Of a stretch of DNA of 64,000 bases, positions 18,112-27,231 are shown one piece after another. The position numbers and the translations under genes were made by a program. The DNA comes from Mycolicibacterium monacense (GTDB taxonomy: Bacteria; Actinomycetota; Actinomycetes; Mycobacteriales; Mycobacteriaceae), in the NCBI RefSeq assembly GCF_010731575.1, contig NZ_AP022617.1:5766001-5830000 (forward strand), read 5' to 3'. The notes under the pieces are model-generated. The model was not told the origin of the DNA. It ran no database searches and saw only the letters and a program-made list of their open reading frames with translations. Numbering within the stretch: position 1 is the stretch's first letter; each line of letters begins with the position of its first letter.

Positions 18112-19347
18112 TCAGCCCCGGTAGCTGACCGGCAGCTCCTTGACGCCGTTGATCCACCCGGACCGCAGCCGTTGCGGTTCGCCCAGTTTCGCGATGTCCG
18201 GAATCTGGTCGGCCAACTCGTTGAAGATCAGCTTGATCTCCATGCGGGCCAGGTTGGCGCCGATGCAGTAGTGGGCACCGTTGCCGCCGAACCCGAGATG
18301 CGGGTTGGGATCGCGCAGGATGTCGAATTCGAAGGGCGACTCGAAGACGTCCTCGTCGTAATTCGCCGAGCTGTAGAACAGGCCCGCGCGCTGTCCCTCG
18401 CGGATGGTCACCCCGCCGAGTTCGACGTCGGCCAGCGCGGTGCGCTGGAAGCAGTGCACCGGGGTGGCCCAGCGCACGATCTCGTCGACCGCGGTCTCGG
18501 GGCGTTCCCGGACGAACAGCTCCCACTGGTCGGGGTGCTCGAAGAACGCGTTCATGCCGTGGGTCATCGCGTTGCGGGTGGTCTCGTTGCCGGCCACCGC
18601 GAGCAGGATCACGAAGAACGCGAACTCGACGTCACCGAGGGATTCCCCGTCGATATCGGCCTGGATGAGGCGGGTGACGATGTCGTCGGCCGGGCACCGC
18701 CTGCGCTCCTCGGCCATGTTGTAGGCGTAGCCCATGAGTTCGGCGTTCGCGACCGTCGGATCGGAGTCGAAATCGGGGTCGTCGGTGTTCATGATGCAGT
18801 TCGTCCAGTGGAAGAGCTTCTCCCGGTCGGCTTCGGGGACGCCGATCAGATCGGCGATCGCCTGCAGCGGCAGGCTCATCGCGATGTCGGTGACGAAGTC
18901 GCCGCTGCCCTTCTCCCGTGCGGCGGCCACGATCTGGCGTGCGGAGATCGCCAGCTTCTCCTCCAGCGCGGCGACCGAGCGCGGCGTGAACAGCCGGGAC
19001 ACGATCTTGCGGAGCCGGGTGTGTTCCGGGGCGTCGTGGTTGATCAGCAGCGCCTTGGTGAGGTCGAGCTGCTCGGCGGTGACACCTTCGGGCAGACGCA
19101 TGACCGCACCCTTGGCGTTGGTCGACCACAGGTCACCGTTGCGCGAGATCGATTTGATGTCCTCGTGACGGCTGATGACCCAGTAGCCACCGTCGTCGAA
19201 GATCGACTCCTGCTGTTCGTTCCACCAGACCGGTGCGGTCTTGCGCAGCTGCGCGAACTCGTTGACCGGGATGCCCTGCACCAGGACGTCGGGGTCGGTG
19301 AAGTCGAAACCGGGGCCGAACGGGCATCGGCTCTCCATGGTCGTCAT
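18112..19347 (-). CDS. cytochrome P450, CYP125 family (steroid C26/27 monooxygenase-like)
   Basis: A 411-residue P450. It contains CYP125-type signatures: PGFDFTDPDVLVQGIPVNEFAQLR, the I-helix LLAVAGNETTRNAM, the K-helix DEIVRWATPVHCFQRTA and the heme loop FGGNGAHYCIGANLARM, ending with RLRSGWINGVKELPVSY. M. tuberculosis CYP125A1 hydroxylates the cholesterol side-chain terminus. This copy differs from the one I remember and is not in a cholesterol regulon here, so I read it as a paralogue. It is divergent from purD (95 bp). The ATG at 19347 is used; a second Met is three codons later. Confidence 0.9.
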   Translation of the reverse strand: MTTMESRCPFGPGFDFTDPDVLVQGIPVNEFAQLRKTAPVWWNEQQESIFDDGGYWVISRHEDIKSISRNGDLWSTNAKGAVMRLPEGVTAEQLDLTKALLINHDAPEHTRLRKIVSRLFTPRSVAALEEKLAISARQIVAAAREKGSGDFVTDIAMSLPLQAIADLIGVPEADREKLFHWTNCIMNTDDPDFDSDPTVANAELMGYAYNMAEERRRCPADDIVTRLIQADIDGESLGDVEFAFFVILLAVAGNETTRNAMTHGMNAFFEHPDQWELFVRERPETAVDEIVRWATPVHCFQRTALADVELGGVTIREGQRAGLFYSSANYDEDVFESPFEFDILRDPNPHLGFGGNGAHYCIGANLARMEIKLIFNELADQIPDIAKLGEPQRLRSGWINGVKELPVSYRG

Positions 19348-19430
19348 GACGGCCGCCTCTCAGTGTGACGCTGAACACGCTCACCCACGACCATACACTT
19401 CGCCGTGGTCTGTATGCCCAGCGCGGGGTT

Positions 19431-19436
19431 TAGGGT
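19431..19436 (+). promoter_or_regulatory. -10 hexamer of predicted leaderless purD mRNA
   Basis: TAGGGT, then 6 nt, then the GTG at 19443. This geometry places transcription start at the start codon. Confidence 0.55.
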
Positions 19437-19442
19437 GCACAT

Positions 19443-20711
19443 GTGCGCGTCCTGGTAATCGGATCCGGTGCCCGTGAACATGCCCTGCTGCTGGCGTTGC
19501 GCCGCGACCCCGAGGTCGAGGCACTGGCGGTGGCCCCGGGCAACCCGGGCACGGCCGCTGTCGCCGATCAGCACGACGTCGACATCACCTCCGGTGAGGC
19601 CGTCGCCGAACTCGCCCGCCGGATCAGCGCCGACCTGGTGGTCATCGGACCCGAGGTGCCACTGGTGCTCGGCGTCGCCGACGCCGTCCGTGCCGCCGGG
19701 GTCGCGTGCTTCGGGCCGAGCCGGAGCGCCGCCCGCATCGAAGGTTCCAAGGCGTACGCCAAGGACGTGATGAATGCCGCAGGCGTCCGCACCGCCGCCA
19801 GCGAGATCGTCGACAACCCCGCGCACCTCGACGCCGCACTCGGCCGGTTCGGTCCGCCCGCGGGAGAGGCCGCGTGGGTCGTCAAGGACGACGGCCTTGC
19901 CGCGGGCAAGGGTGTGGTGGTGACCGCCGACCGCGACGCGGCGCGCGCCCACGCCGCAAGTCTGCTCGACTCCGGCCACCCTGTGCTGCTGGAGTCGTTC
20001 CTCGACGGTCCGGAGGTGTCGCTGTTCTGCGTCGTCGACGGTGAGACCGTGGTGCCGCTACTGCCCGCGCAGGACTTCAAACGCGTCGGTGACGGTGACA
20101 CCGGACCCAACACCGGCGGTATGGGCGCCTACGCCCCCCTGCCCTGGCTGCCCGCCGACATCACCACGAGCATCGTCGACGACATCGTCAAACCCGTTGC
20201 AGCCGAATTGGTTCAACGCGGCAGCTCGTTCTCCGGCCTGCTGTACGCAGGCCTGGCGATCACCTCACGCGGACCGGCCGTCGTCGAGTTCAACTGCCGG
20301 TTCGGCGACCCGGAGACCCAATCGGTGCTGGCACTGCTCGACTCGCCGCTCGGGCAGCTGCTGCACGCCGCGGCGACCGGGCGGCTCGCGGAGTTCCCCG
20401 AACTGCAATGGCGCGACGGTGCCGCGGTGACGGTCGTGGTGGCCGCCGAGAACTATCCCGGCCGGCCGCGCGTCGGCGACGTGATCACCGGCGCCGACGC
20501 CGAGGGCGTGCTGCACGCCGGGACCGCCCGTCGCGACGACGGCGCCATCGTGTCGTCCGGCGGCCGGGTGCTGTCGGTGGTGGGTACCGGCGCCGACCTC
20601 GACGCCGCGAGGACGGCCGCCTACTCGACGCTGGCGTCGATCCGGTTGCCGGGCAGCCACTTCCGCAGCGACATCGGGTTGGCCGCGGCCGAGGGCAAGA
20701 TCACCCTCTAG
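19443..20711 (+). CDS. purD: phosphoribosylamine-glycine ligase (GAR synthetase)
   Basis: Step 2 of de novo purine synthesis: 5-phosphoribosylamine + glycine + ATP to glycinamide ribonucleotide. The 422-residue protein has the N-domain start [13 protein letters not shown], an ATP-grasp region with [13 protein letters not shown], the family signature RFGDPETQ and GGMGAYAP. All are intact. The GTG start is at 19443 with no Shine-Dalgarno. Its 3' end overlaps the convergent esterase gene by 4 bp. Confidence 0.97.
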   Translation: MRVLVIGSGAREHALLLALRRDPEVEALAVAPGNPGTAAVADQHDVDITSGEAVAELARRISADLVVIGPEVPLVLGVADAVRAAGVACFGPSRSAARIEGSKAYAKDVMNAAGVRTAASEIVDNPAHLDAALGRFGPPAGEAAWVVKDDGLAAGKGVVVTADRDAARAHAASLLDSGHPVLLESFLDGPEVSLFCVVDGETVVPLLPAQDFKRVGDGDTGPNTGGMGAYAPLPWLPADITTSIVDDIVKPVAAELVQRGSSFSGLLYAGLAITSRGPAVVEFNCRFGDPETQSVLALLDSPLGQLLHAAATGRLAEFPELQWRDGAAVTVVVAAENYPGRPRVGDVITGADAEGVLHAGTARRDDGAIVSSGGRVLSVVGTGADLDAARTAAYSTLASIRLPGSHFRSDIGLAAAEGKITL

Positions 20712-21538
20712 GCGGCGACGAGCGGGGCCATCCAGGTGATCTCCGCGGGCAGCTGCGAACTCCAGAACCCGCCGTCGTGCCCGCCGGGGGAGAAGCCGCC
20801 GGCCGGCGGATTCGGCAACTGCGCAATGAACTGCTCGGTCGCCGAATAGAACGGATCGGAAGTGCCGCAGTCGATCCGGATGGGGATGGCGGCCAACTCG
20901 GGACGGCCCCACACACTGTTGGCCGCAAAGTCGTCGGCGCCGTCGAACGCCCCGGGGGCGCTCGCCCCCGCCGACGTCCACAGGGCCGGGCTGACCGCGC
21001 AGATCGCCGCCGTGCGCTCGGGACCGAGGCGGGCACCCAGCAGCAGGGCGCCGTAGCCGCCCATCGACCAGCCGAGGAACCCGACGCGCGACGTGTCGAG
21101 ACCCATCGTGTCCAGCATGGGGATCAGCTCGTCGAGCACCATGGCCCCGGAGTCCTCCCCGGAAGCGCGCCTGTGCCAATAACTTCCGCCGCCGTCGACG
21201 GCCACCACCGCGAACGGCGGGAGCCCGGCGGCGGCGGCCTCCGCCAGACCCTGCTCGACTCCGCCGGCCATCACCTGAGCCGCATCGGCGCCCTTGCCGT
21301 GCAGTGCGATCACCGGGTGCAGCGCCGCACTCTGCCCGGGGGGCCGGGCGATGGCCCAGTTCGTCTGGACACCGCCGCGCGCGGCCGATACGAACGATCC
21401 CGTGAGATAGGTCGGCGCCGCTGCCGGCGGGACCGATGCGGCCGGTGCGGCGGCACCCAGCGCGTGGACGCCTGCGGCGCCCGCGGCCGCACCCGCGGCG
21501 AGGCGCAGGGCGGCGCGGCGGCTCAGGTGTGCGGACAT
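20708..21538 (-). CDS. Tat-exported alpha/beta-hydrolase (esterase)
   Basis: A 276-residue secreted hydrolase. The twin-arginine signal SRRAALRL at residues 6-13 is followed by an Ala-rich hydrophobic stretch to about residue 37. The nucleophile elbow GWSMGGYGA is near residue 146. Candidate acid and His are in CGTSDPFY and GGHDGGFW. The fold resembles the antigen 85/esterase-D group, and the position matches Rv0774c, a known esterase. The ATG at 21538 is placed just before the twin Arg; an ATG three codons upstream is possible. Confidence 0.88.
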   Translation of the reverse strand: MSAHLSRRAALRLAAGAAAGAAGVHALGAAAPAASVPPAAAPTYLTGSFVSAARGGVQTNWAIARPPGQSAALHPVIALHGKGADAAQVMAGGVEQGLAEAAAAGLPPFAVVAVDGGGSYWHRRASGEDSGAMVLDELIPMLDTMGLDTSRVGFLGWSMGGYGALLLGARLGPERTAAICAVSPALWTSAGASAPGAFDGADDFAANSVWGRPELAAIPIRIDCGTSDPFYSATEQFIAQLPNPPAGGFSPGGHDGGFWSSQLPAEITWMAPLVAA

Positions 21539-21646
21539 GGCGGCCATCCTGCCACCGGAGCACCCCCGTGCGGTCCCCGGCCGCCCGCCTGAAGAAAGCC
21601 TGGGGTTTGCGCGAAACGACGATGCCCAACCCGGGTGGCTGGCAGC

Positions 21647-22258
21647 ATGCTAATCGTGACAGCAGCAGTCACTCCCAAGGGGGAACGCAGGCGGTACGCG
21701 CTGGTCAGCGCGGCCGCTGATCTGCTGTGTGAAGGGGGATTCGACGCCGTCCGGCACCGGGCGGTGGCGCGTCGGGCCGGCCTGCCGCTGGCGTCGACGA
21801 CCTACTACTTCTCGTCGCTCGACGACCTCATCGTCAAGGCGGTCGAATACGAGGGAAGCCGGGAGGCCGAGCGCCTGCAGCAGCGGGTGGCGGCGTTGTC
21901 CCGGCGCCGCCGGGGCGCGGAAGCGACCGCGGACGTGTTGGTGGATCTGCTGCTCGGCGACGCGCCCGGCACCCGCGGCGGCGAGGAGCTGATCTCCCGC
22001 TACGAGCGTTACATCGCGTGTGCCCGCCAGCCGGCGCTGCGCGACGCCCAGCGCCGCATCCTGCGGCAGCGCACCGATGCGGTGGTCGCGGTGATGGAAC
22101 GCTCCGGCCGGACGGTGCGCGCGGACTTCCTCACCGCCCTCGTCTGCGCCGTCGACGGTGCGGTGGTCGCTGCGCTGGTCGGCGACGGGGACGGTCCGCG
22201 CGCCACCGCGCGGGCCACGCTCATCGACGTCATCGACGTGCTCGCACCGGTGGGCTGA
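21647..22258 (+). CDS. TetR-family transcriptional regulator
   Basis: A regulator of about 203 residues with the HTH AVARRAGLPLASTTYYFSSLDDLIVKAVE at about residues 32-62. It corresponds to Rv0775. It is divergent from the esterase gene with 108 bp between, so the esterase is a likely target. The ATG at 21647 is used; the GTG at 21656 (MTAAVTPKGERRR) is an equally good start. The C-terminal part is Arg-rich and helical. Confidence 0.88.
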   Translation: MLIVTAAVTPKGERRRYALVSAAADLLCEGGFDAVRHRAVARRAGLPLASTTYYFSSLDDLIVKAVEYEGSREAERLQQRVAALSRRRRGAEATADVLVDLLLGDAPGTRGGEELISRYERYIACARQPALRDAQRRILRQRTDAVVAVMERSGRTVRADFLTALVCAVDGAVVAALVGDGDGPRATARATLIDVIDVLAPVG

Positions 22259-22349
22259 GCGCAGGTCCGGCAACGATTGCGGCAATGATGCTGCGTCGAG
22301 GTCGCCGCTGCCCGATGATGATGACCTGGCAACAGTGACGGAGGAGCGC

Positions 22350-23762
22350 ATGACCCACCCAGACACGGTCAGGGAGCAGCCCGAGCTACGGCGGGTGATG
22401 GGCCCCGGGCTGTTGCTGCTGTTCGTCGTCGGCGACATCCTCGGCACCGGTGTGTACGCGCTGACCGGTGACGTGGCCGCCGAAGTCGGTGGTGCAGCGT
22501 GGCTTCCGTTCCTGGTCGCCTTCCTCATCGCCACCATCACCGCCTTCAGCTATCTGGAGCTGGTCACCAAGTACCCGCAGGCGGCCGGGGCTGCGCTCTA
22601 CGCGCACAAGGCTTTCGGGCTTCAGTTCGTCACGTTCCTGGTGGCGTTCGTGGTGATGTGCTCGGGCATCACGTCGGCCTCGACCGCGTCACGGTTCTTC
22701 GGCGCCAACCTCATCGAGGGGTTCGGGCTGGAGTGGGGCACAGCCGGTGTGGCGGCCGTCGCGCTGGGGTTCATGGCGCTTCTGGCGGCCGTGAACTTCC
22801 GCGGCGTGGGCGAGAGCATCAAACTCAACGTGGTCCTCACCATCATCGAGGCGACCGGCCTCATGCTGGTGCTCTTCGTGGGCCTGTGGGCGTTCACCCG
22901 CGGCGGCGACGTCGACTTCTCCCGCGTCGTCGCCTTCGACACCGCCGGCGACAAGAACGCTTTCATGGCCGTCACCGCCGCGACGTCGTTGGCGTTCTTC
23001 GCGATGGTCGGCTTCGAGGACTCGGTCAACATGGCCGAGGAGACCAAGGATCCCGTCAAGACCTTCCCGAAGGTGCTGCTGTCCGGGCTCACCATCGCCG
23101 GCATCGTCTACATGCTCGTCGCCGTCGTCGCGGTGGCCCTGGTGCCCGTCGGCCGGCTCGAGGAGAGCGACACCCCGCTGGTCGAGGTGGTCAAGGCCGG
23201 GGCGCCGAACCTGCCGATCGACACGCTTTTCCCGTTCATCTCGATGTTCGCGGTCTCCAACACCGCACTCATCAACATGCTGATGGCCAGTCGACTGATC
23301 TACGGAATGGCCCGGCAGCATGTGCTGCCGCCGGTTTTCGGCACCGTCCACCCCCGGCGGCTGACCCCCTGGGTGGCGATCGTGTTCACCACGCTGATCG
23401 CGTTCGGCCTGATCTTCTACGTCAGTGTGTTCGCCAGCAGCAGCGCCATCAGTGTGCTCGGCGGCACCACGTCGCTGTTGCTGCTGGCAGTGTTCGCCGT
23501 GGTCAACGTCGCGGTGCTGCGGCTGCGACGTGACGTGCAGGCCGGCGGTGCGCACTTCAAGACGCCGACGGTGATGCCGGTGGTCGGCTTCATCGCGTCG
23601 TTGTATCTGGTGCTGCCGTTCTCCGGTCGCCCCGCCCAGCAGTACTACGTGGCGCTGATCCTCGTCGCGATCGGGATCGTGCTGTTCTTCATCAACAGGC
23701 TGATCAACCGGCGCCTGGGTGTGCGCGACACCGAGATCACCGACCCCACGCACCTGGCGTAG
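22350..23762 (+). CDS. APC-superfamily amino-acid permease
   Basis: A 470-residue membrane transporter with about 12 hydrophobic segments. The first is LLLLFVVGDILGTGVYALTG, the APC-type unwound TM1 with GxG; further marks are FSYLELVTKYPQAAGAALYAHKAFG and the TM6-like FFAMVGFEDSVNMAEETKDP. It would import an amino acid or amine by proton symport; the specific substrate cannot be told. GGAGGAGCGC lies before the ATG at 22350; an in-frame GTG 15 bases upstream is less well spaced. Its 3' end overlaps the convergent DUF429 gene by 26 bp. Confidence 0.88.
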   Translation: MTHPDTVREQPELRRVMGPGLLLLFVVGDILGTGVYALTGDVAAEVGGAAWLPFLVAFLIATITAFSYLELVTKYPQAAGAALYAHKAFGLQFVTFLVAFVVMCSGITSASTASRFFGANLIEGFGLEWGTAGVAAVALGFMALLAAVNFRGVGESIKLNVVLTIIEATGLMLVLFVGLWAFTRGGDVDFSRVVAFDTAGDKNAFMAVTAATSLAFFAMVGFEDSVNMAEETKDPVKTFPKVLLSGLTIAGIVYMLVAVVAVALVPVGRLEESDTPLVEVVKAGAPNLPIDTLFPFISMFAVSNTALINMLMASRLIYGMARQHVLPPVFGTVHPRRLTPWVAIVFTTLIAFGLIFYVSVFASSSAISVLGGTTSLLLLAVFAVVNVAVLRLRRDVQAGGAHFKTPTVMPVVGFIASLYLVLPFSGRPAQQYYVALILVAIGIVLFFINRLINRRLGVRDTEITDPTHLA

Positions 23763-24465
23763 CGGCCCGACGGAGTGCGGGCGTCACGATCCGGCCGGTG
23801 GCGTCGTCGCCGTAGCTCGTGACGTCGGCAGGCCTGCGGGTGGCGAACAGCGCGACGTAGGCACACACGACCGCGTCGACCGGGTCCTCCGCCCGGCGCA
23901 GTTCGGCCTTGCGGGTCGCCGTCCGGACCGCGTCCCGCAGGGCCACCCACCCGGCGTGCTGCCCGACGTTCAGCGAGGGGTCCGCGCGGATGAGCGTTTC
24001 GACCAGGCCGATCAGCCGAAGCAGTTCACCGCGTAACTGCGCGACGTCCCGCCCCGGTTTCTGCTTGTACTTCAAGGTCTTCGGCAGTCCGAAAAGTGCG
24101 ACGGTCGCGGCGTGCGGATAGACCTCGACGGCGGGAGCGCCCAGCGCCTCGGCCAGTCGGGCGCCGCGGCTGCCCGACGCGAACCACGGATGACCGGTGT
24201 TCGACGGGTGACAGCCCGCCTCGAAGGCGCGGAAATCCCGGTTGAGCGCCGCCTCGCACGGCCGGTTCCCGCTCGGGTTCGTCACAACCAGGGGAGCGTC
24301 GATCGCCAGCAGGCACTGCTCGGCGGTGTAGGGCATGAGCTGCGCGACGATGTCGGCGTCGGTCGTGGCGGCGGCGAGGTGCACCAGGCTGCCGTCCGAA
24401 TCGGCGACGGCGACGCCGGTGGGGCTGCGCTCACCCCACGCGAGGTCGATCCCGACGAAGTACAC
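23737..24465 (-). CDS. DUF429-family protein
   Basis: A 242-residue protein. The N-terminus YFVGIDLAWGE is an RNase-H-like strand with an acidic residue, followed by LAIDAPLVV with a second conserved Asp and NRDFRAFEAGCHPSN. This is the layout of the DUF429 predicted nuclease or hydrolase family. It corresponds to Rv0776c. The GTG at 24465 (VYFVGID) is chosen so that the gene ends before the divergent purB start; the longer ATG at 24531 would overlap purB. No function is established. Confidence 0.82.
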   Translation of the reverse strand: MYFVGIDLAWGERSPTGVAVADSDGSLVHLAAATTDADIVAQLMPYTAEQCLLAIDAPLVVTNPSGNRPCEAALNRDFRAFEAGCHPSNTGHPWFASGSRGARLAEALGAPAVEVYPHAATVALFGLPKTLKYKQKPGRDVAQLRGELLRLIGLVETLIRADPSLNVGQHAGWVALRDAVRTATRKAELRRAEDPVDAVVCAYVALFATRRPADVTSYGDDATGRIVTPALRRAATPGAWGR

Positions 24466-24491
24466 CTGCCCAGCCTGCCCGATCCGCGCCG

Positions 24492-24497
24492 TAAGCT
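24492..24497 (+). promoter_or_regulatory. -10 hexamer of predicted leaderless purB mRNA
   Basis: TAAGCT, then 8 nt, then the GTG at 24506. Confidence 0.45.
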
Positions 24498-24505
24498 GTG
24501 TGTCT

Positions 24506-25933
24506 GTGACGATCCCGAACGTGCTGGCCAACCGCTACGCCAGCGAGGACATGGTGGCGATCTGGTCGCCGGAAGCCAAGATCGTCGCCGAGCGCCGATT
24601 GTGGCTGGCAGTGCTGCGTGCGCAGATAGAGCTCGGCATGGGCAACACGGTCGTTCCCGACGGGGTGGTCGCCGACTACGAACGCGTCCTCGACCAGGTG
24701 GACCTCGCGTCCATCGCGGCGCGCGAACGCGTCACCCGCCACGACGTGAAGGCCCGCATCGAGGAGTTCAACGCGCTGGCCGGCCACGAACACGTGCACA
24801 AGGGCATGACCAGCCGCGACCTCACCGAGAACGTCGAACAGCTACAGATCCGCCGCTCCCTGGAACTCGTCCACGCCCACGGCGTTGCCGTGGTGGCCCG
24901 GCTCGCCGAGAAGGCCGTGAGCTACCGCGACCTCGTGATGGCCGGCCGCAGCCACAACGTCGCCGCACAGGCCACCACACTGGGCAAGCGGTTCGCCTCC
25001 GCCGCCGAGGAGACGTTGCTCGCCCTGCAGCGGGTCGAGGAACTGATCGCGCGTTACCCGCTGCGCGGTATCAAGGGCCCGATGGGCACCGCCCAGGACA
25101 TGCTCGACCTGTTCGGCGGCGACACCGCGAAACTGGCCGACCTCGAGCGCCGGGTCGCCGAATTCCTCGGCTTCCGAGACGTTTTCACCAGCGTCGGCCA
25201 GGTGTACCCCCGTTCCCTCGACCACGACGTCGTCTCCGCGCTGGTGCAACTCGGCGCGGGTCCCTCCTCGCTCGCGCACACCATCCGGCTGATGGCCGGC
25301 CACGAGCTGGTGACCGAGGGCTTCGCACCGGGCCAGGTCGGATCGTCGGCCATGCCGCACAAGATGAACACCCGGTCCTGTGAACGCGTCAACGGCCTGC
25401 AGGTGGTGCTGCGCGGCTACGGTTCGATGGCCGCCGAACTGGCGGGTGCGCAGTGGAACGAAGGCGACGTGTTCTGCTCGGTGGTGCGCCGGGTGGCGCT
25501 GCCCGACGCGTTCTTCGCGATCGACGGGCAGACCGAGACGTTCCTGACCGTGCTCGACGAGTTCGGCGCCTATCCGGCGGTCATCCAGCGCGAACTGGAC
25601 CGCTACCTGCCGTTTCTGGCCACCACCCGCATCCTCATCGCCGCGGTGCGGGCCGGCGTTGGCCGCGAGACCGCGCACGAGGTCATCAAGGAGCACGCGG
25701 TGGCCGTCGCGCTGGCCATGCGGGAGAAGGGGCAGGAGCCCGACCTACTGGACCGGCTGGCTGCCGACCCGCGGCTGCCGCTGGACCGCGTCGCGCTCGA
25801 GGATGCGCTGGCCGACAAGCAGGCGTTCAGCGGGGCCGCCGGCGATCAGGTCGACCGCGTCGCCCAGGCGGTCGACGAGTTGGTCAGCCGCTATCCGGAG
25901 GCGGCCAAGTACACCTCGGGCGCCATCCTGTGA
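24506..25933 (+). CDS. purB: adenylosuccinate lyase
   Basis: A 475-residue fumarase/aspartase-superfamily lyase. It acts twice in purine synthesis: SAICAR to AICAR + fumarate, and adenylosuccinate to AMP + fumarate. It shows [29 protein letters not shown] and the signature loop [17 protein letters not shown] with the catalytic Ser. The GTG at 24506 gives the normal N-terminus [12 protein letters not shown]. cyp126 overlaps its stop, so that P450 is translated from the purB message. Confidence 0.97.
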   Translation: MTIPNVLANRYASEDMVAIWSPEAKIVAERRLWLAVLRAQIELGMGNTVVPDGVVADYERVLDQVDLASIAARERVTRHDVKARIEEFNALAGHEHVHKGMTSRDLTENVEQLQIRRSLELVHAHGVAVVARLAEKAVSYRDLVMAGRSHNVAAQATTLGKRFASAAEETLLALQRVEELIARYPLRGIKGPMGTAQDMLDLFGGDTAKLADLERRVAEFLGFRDVFTSVGQVYPRSLDHDVVSALVQLGAGPSSLAHTIRLMAGHELVTEGFAPGQVGSSAMPHKMNTRSCERVNGLQVVLRGYGSMAAELAGAQWNEGDVFCSVVRRVALPDAFFAIDGQTETFLTVLDEFGAYPAVIQRELDRYLPFLATTRILIAAVRAGVGRETAHEVIKEHAVAVALAMREKGQEPDLLDRLAADPRLPLDRVALEDALADKQAFSGAAGDQVDRVAQAVDELVSRYPEAAKYTSGAIL

Positions 25934-27138
25934 GGTTGTCGCAGATCGACTTCACCGATCTGGACAACTTCGCAAACGGGTTCCCTCACGACCTGTTCGC
26001 GATCCACCGCCGCGACGCGCCGGTGTTCTGGCACGAACCCACCGAGCACACGCCCGACGGCGAGGGCTTCTGGTCCGTCGCGACCTACGCTGAAACGCTT
26101 GCGGTATTGCGTGATCCGGACACCTACTCGTCGGTGACCGGCGGGGAACGCCCGTTCGGCGGCACGCTGCTGCAGGATCTGCCGATCGCCGGTCAGGTGC
26201 TCAACATGATGGACGATCCGCGGCATGCGCAGATCCGCCGGCTGGTGAACTCGGGGCTGACGCCGCGCATGATCGCGCGCGTGGAGGACGATCTGCGGCA
26301 GCGGGCCCGGATCCTGCTCGACGAGGTCGGCGACGGCGAGGCCTTCGACTTCCTGCCGCAGGTGGCCGCCGAACTTCCGATGCAGATGATCTGCATCCTG
26401 CTCGGTGTGCCCGAGGACGACCGGCACTGGTTGTTCGAGGCCGTCGAACCGGGTTTCGACTTCCGCGGTTCGCGCAAGGCCTCGATCGATCGGCTGTCGG
26501 TCGAGGACGCCGGATCCCGCATGTACACCTACGGCTCGGAACTGGTGGCGCGCAAACGCGCCGAACCGGGCGACGACATGTTGTCGGTGGTGGCCGCCGA
26601 ATCGTGGCTGTCCGACGCCGAGTTGTACCTGTTCTTCTACCTGCTGTTCAGCGCCGGCGCGGAGACCACGCGCAATTCGATCGCCGGCGGCCTGCTGGCG
26701 CTGATCGAGAACCCGGCCGCTTTTGACGCGCTGCAGGCCGACCCGTCGTCGCTGCCGGGCGCCATCGAGGAGATGGTCCGCTGGACCTCGCCGTCACCGT
26801 CGAAGCGGCGCACCGCCACCCGCGACACCGAACTCGGTGGTCACCGCATCTCGGCTGGTCAGAAGGTTCTGGTGTGGGAGGGTTCGGCGAACCGGGACGC
26901 CGCGGTGTTCGCCGACGCCGACGTCTTCGACGTCGCGCGTAAACCCAATCCGCACTTGGGTTTCGGGCAGGGTGTGCACTACTGCCTGGGTGCCAATCTG
27001 GCGCGGCTGGAACTGCGGGTGCTGTTCGAGGAACTGCTGGCGCGGTTCGCGTCGGTGCGCCTGGTCGAGCCGGTCGAGTGGGCACGAAGCAATCGGCACA
27101 CCGGGATCCGGCACATGGTGGTCCGACTGCAGGCGTGA
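25930..27138 (+). CDS. cyp126: cytochrome P450 CYP126
   Basis: A 402-residue P450 with the I-helix [14 protein letters not shown], the K-helix [17 protein letters not shown] and the heme loop [18 protein letters not shown]. It corresponds to Rv0778/cyp126, an orphan P450. The GTG start overlaps the purB TGA (GTGA). Coupling of a P450 to a purine gene is conserved in M. tuberculosis, which hints at a nitrogen-heterocycle or nucleotide-related substrate, though that is only an inference. Confidence 0.94.
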   Translation: MRLSQIDFTDLDNFANGFPHDLFAIHRRDAPVFWHEPTEHTPDGEGFWSVATYAETLAVLRDPDTYSSVTGGERPFGGTLLQDLPIAGQVLNMMDDPRHAQIRRLVNSGLTPRMIARVEDDLRQRARILLDEVGDGEAFDFLPQVAAELPMQMICILLGVPEDDRHWLFEAVEPGFDFRGSRKASIDRLSVEDAGSRMYTYGSELVARKRAEPGDDMLSVVAAESWLSDAELYLFFYLLFSAGAETTRNSIAGGLLALIENPAAFDALQADPSSLPGAIEEMVRWTSPSPSKRRTATRDTELGGHRISAGQKVLVWEGSANRDAAVFADADVFDVARKPNPHLGFGQGVHYCLGANLARLELRVLFEELLARFASVRLVEPVEWARSNRHTGIRHMVVRLQA

Positions 27139-27190
27139 CCCCTCGCGCGTGAATTATTTCGTTCGCAAAGACAGCCGCTGTGGCAAACGA

Positions 27191-27196
27191 TAGGGT
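27191..27196 (+). promoter_or_regulatory. candidate -10 of the SQD1-BcsB-GT2 operon
   Basis: TAGGGT lies in the 93-bp gap after cyp126, preceded by an AT-rich stretch (27149-27170) unusual for this genome. A start near 27203 would leave a leader of about 30 nt containing the AGGGAGGGG ribosome binding site. Confidence 0.4.
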
Positions 27197-27231
27197 GACC
27201 CCCAACTGCGAATGCGTGGTAGGGAGGGGCC

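Noticed and set aside
19372..19383. KstR-like operator upstream of the CYP125-type gene (TGAACACGCTCA)
   Set aside because: Against TnnAACnnGTTnnA it has GCT for GTT and lacks the outer T and A, so it is too weak to claim.
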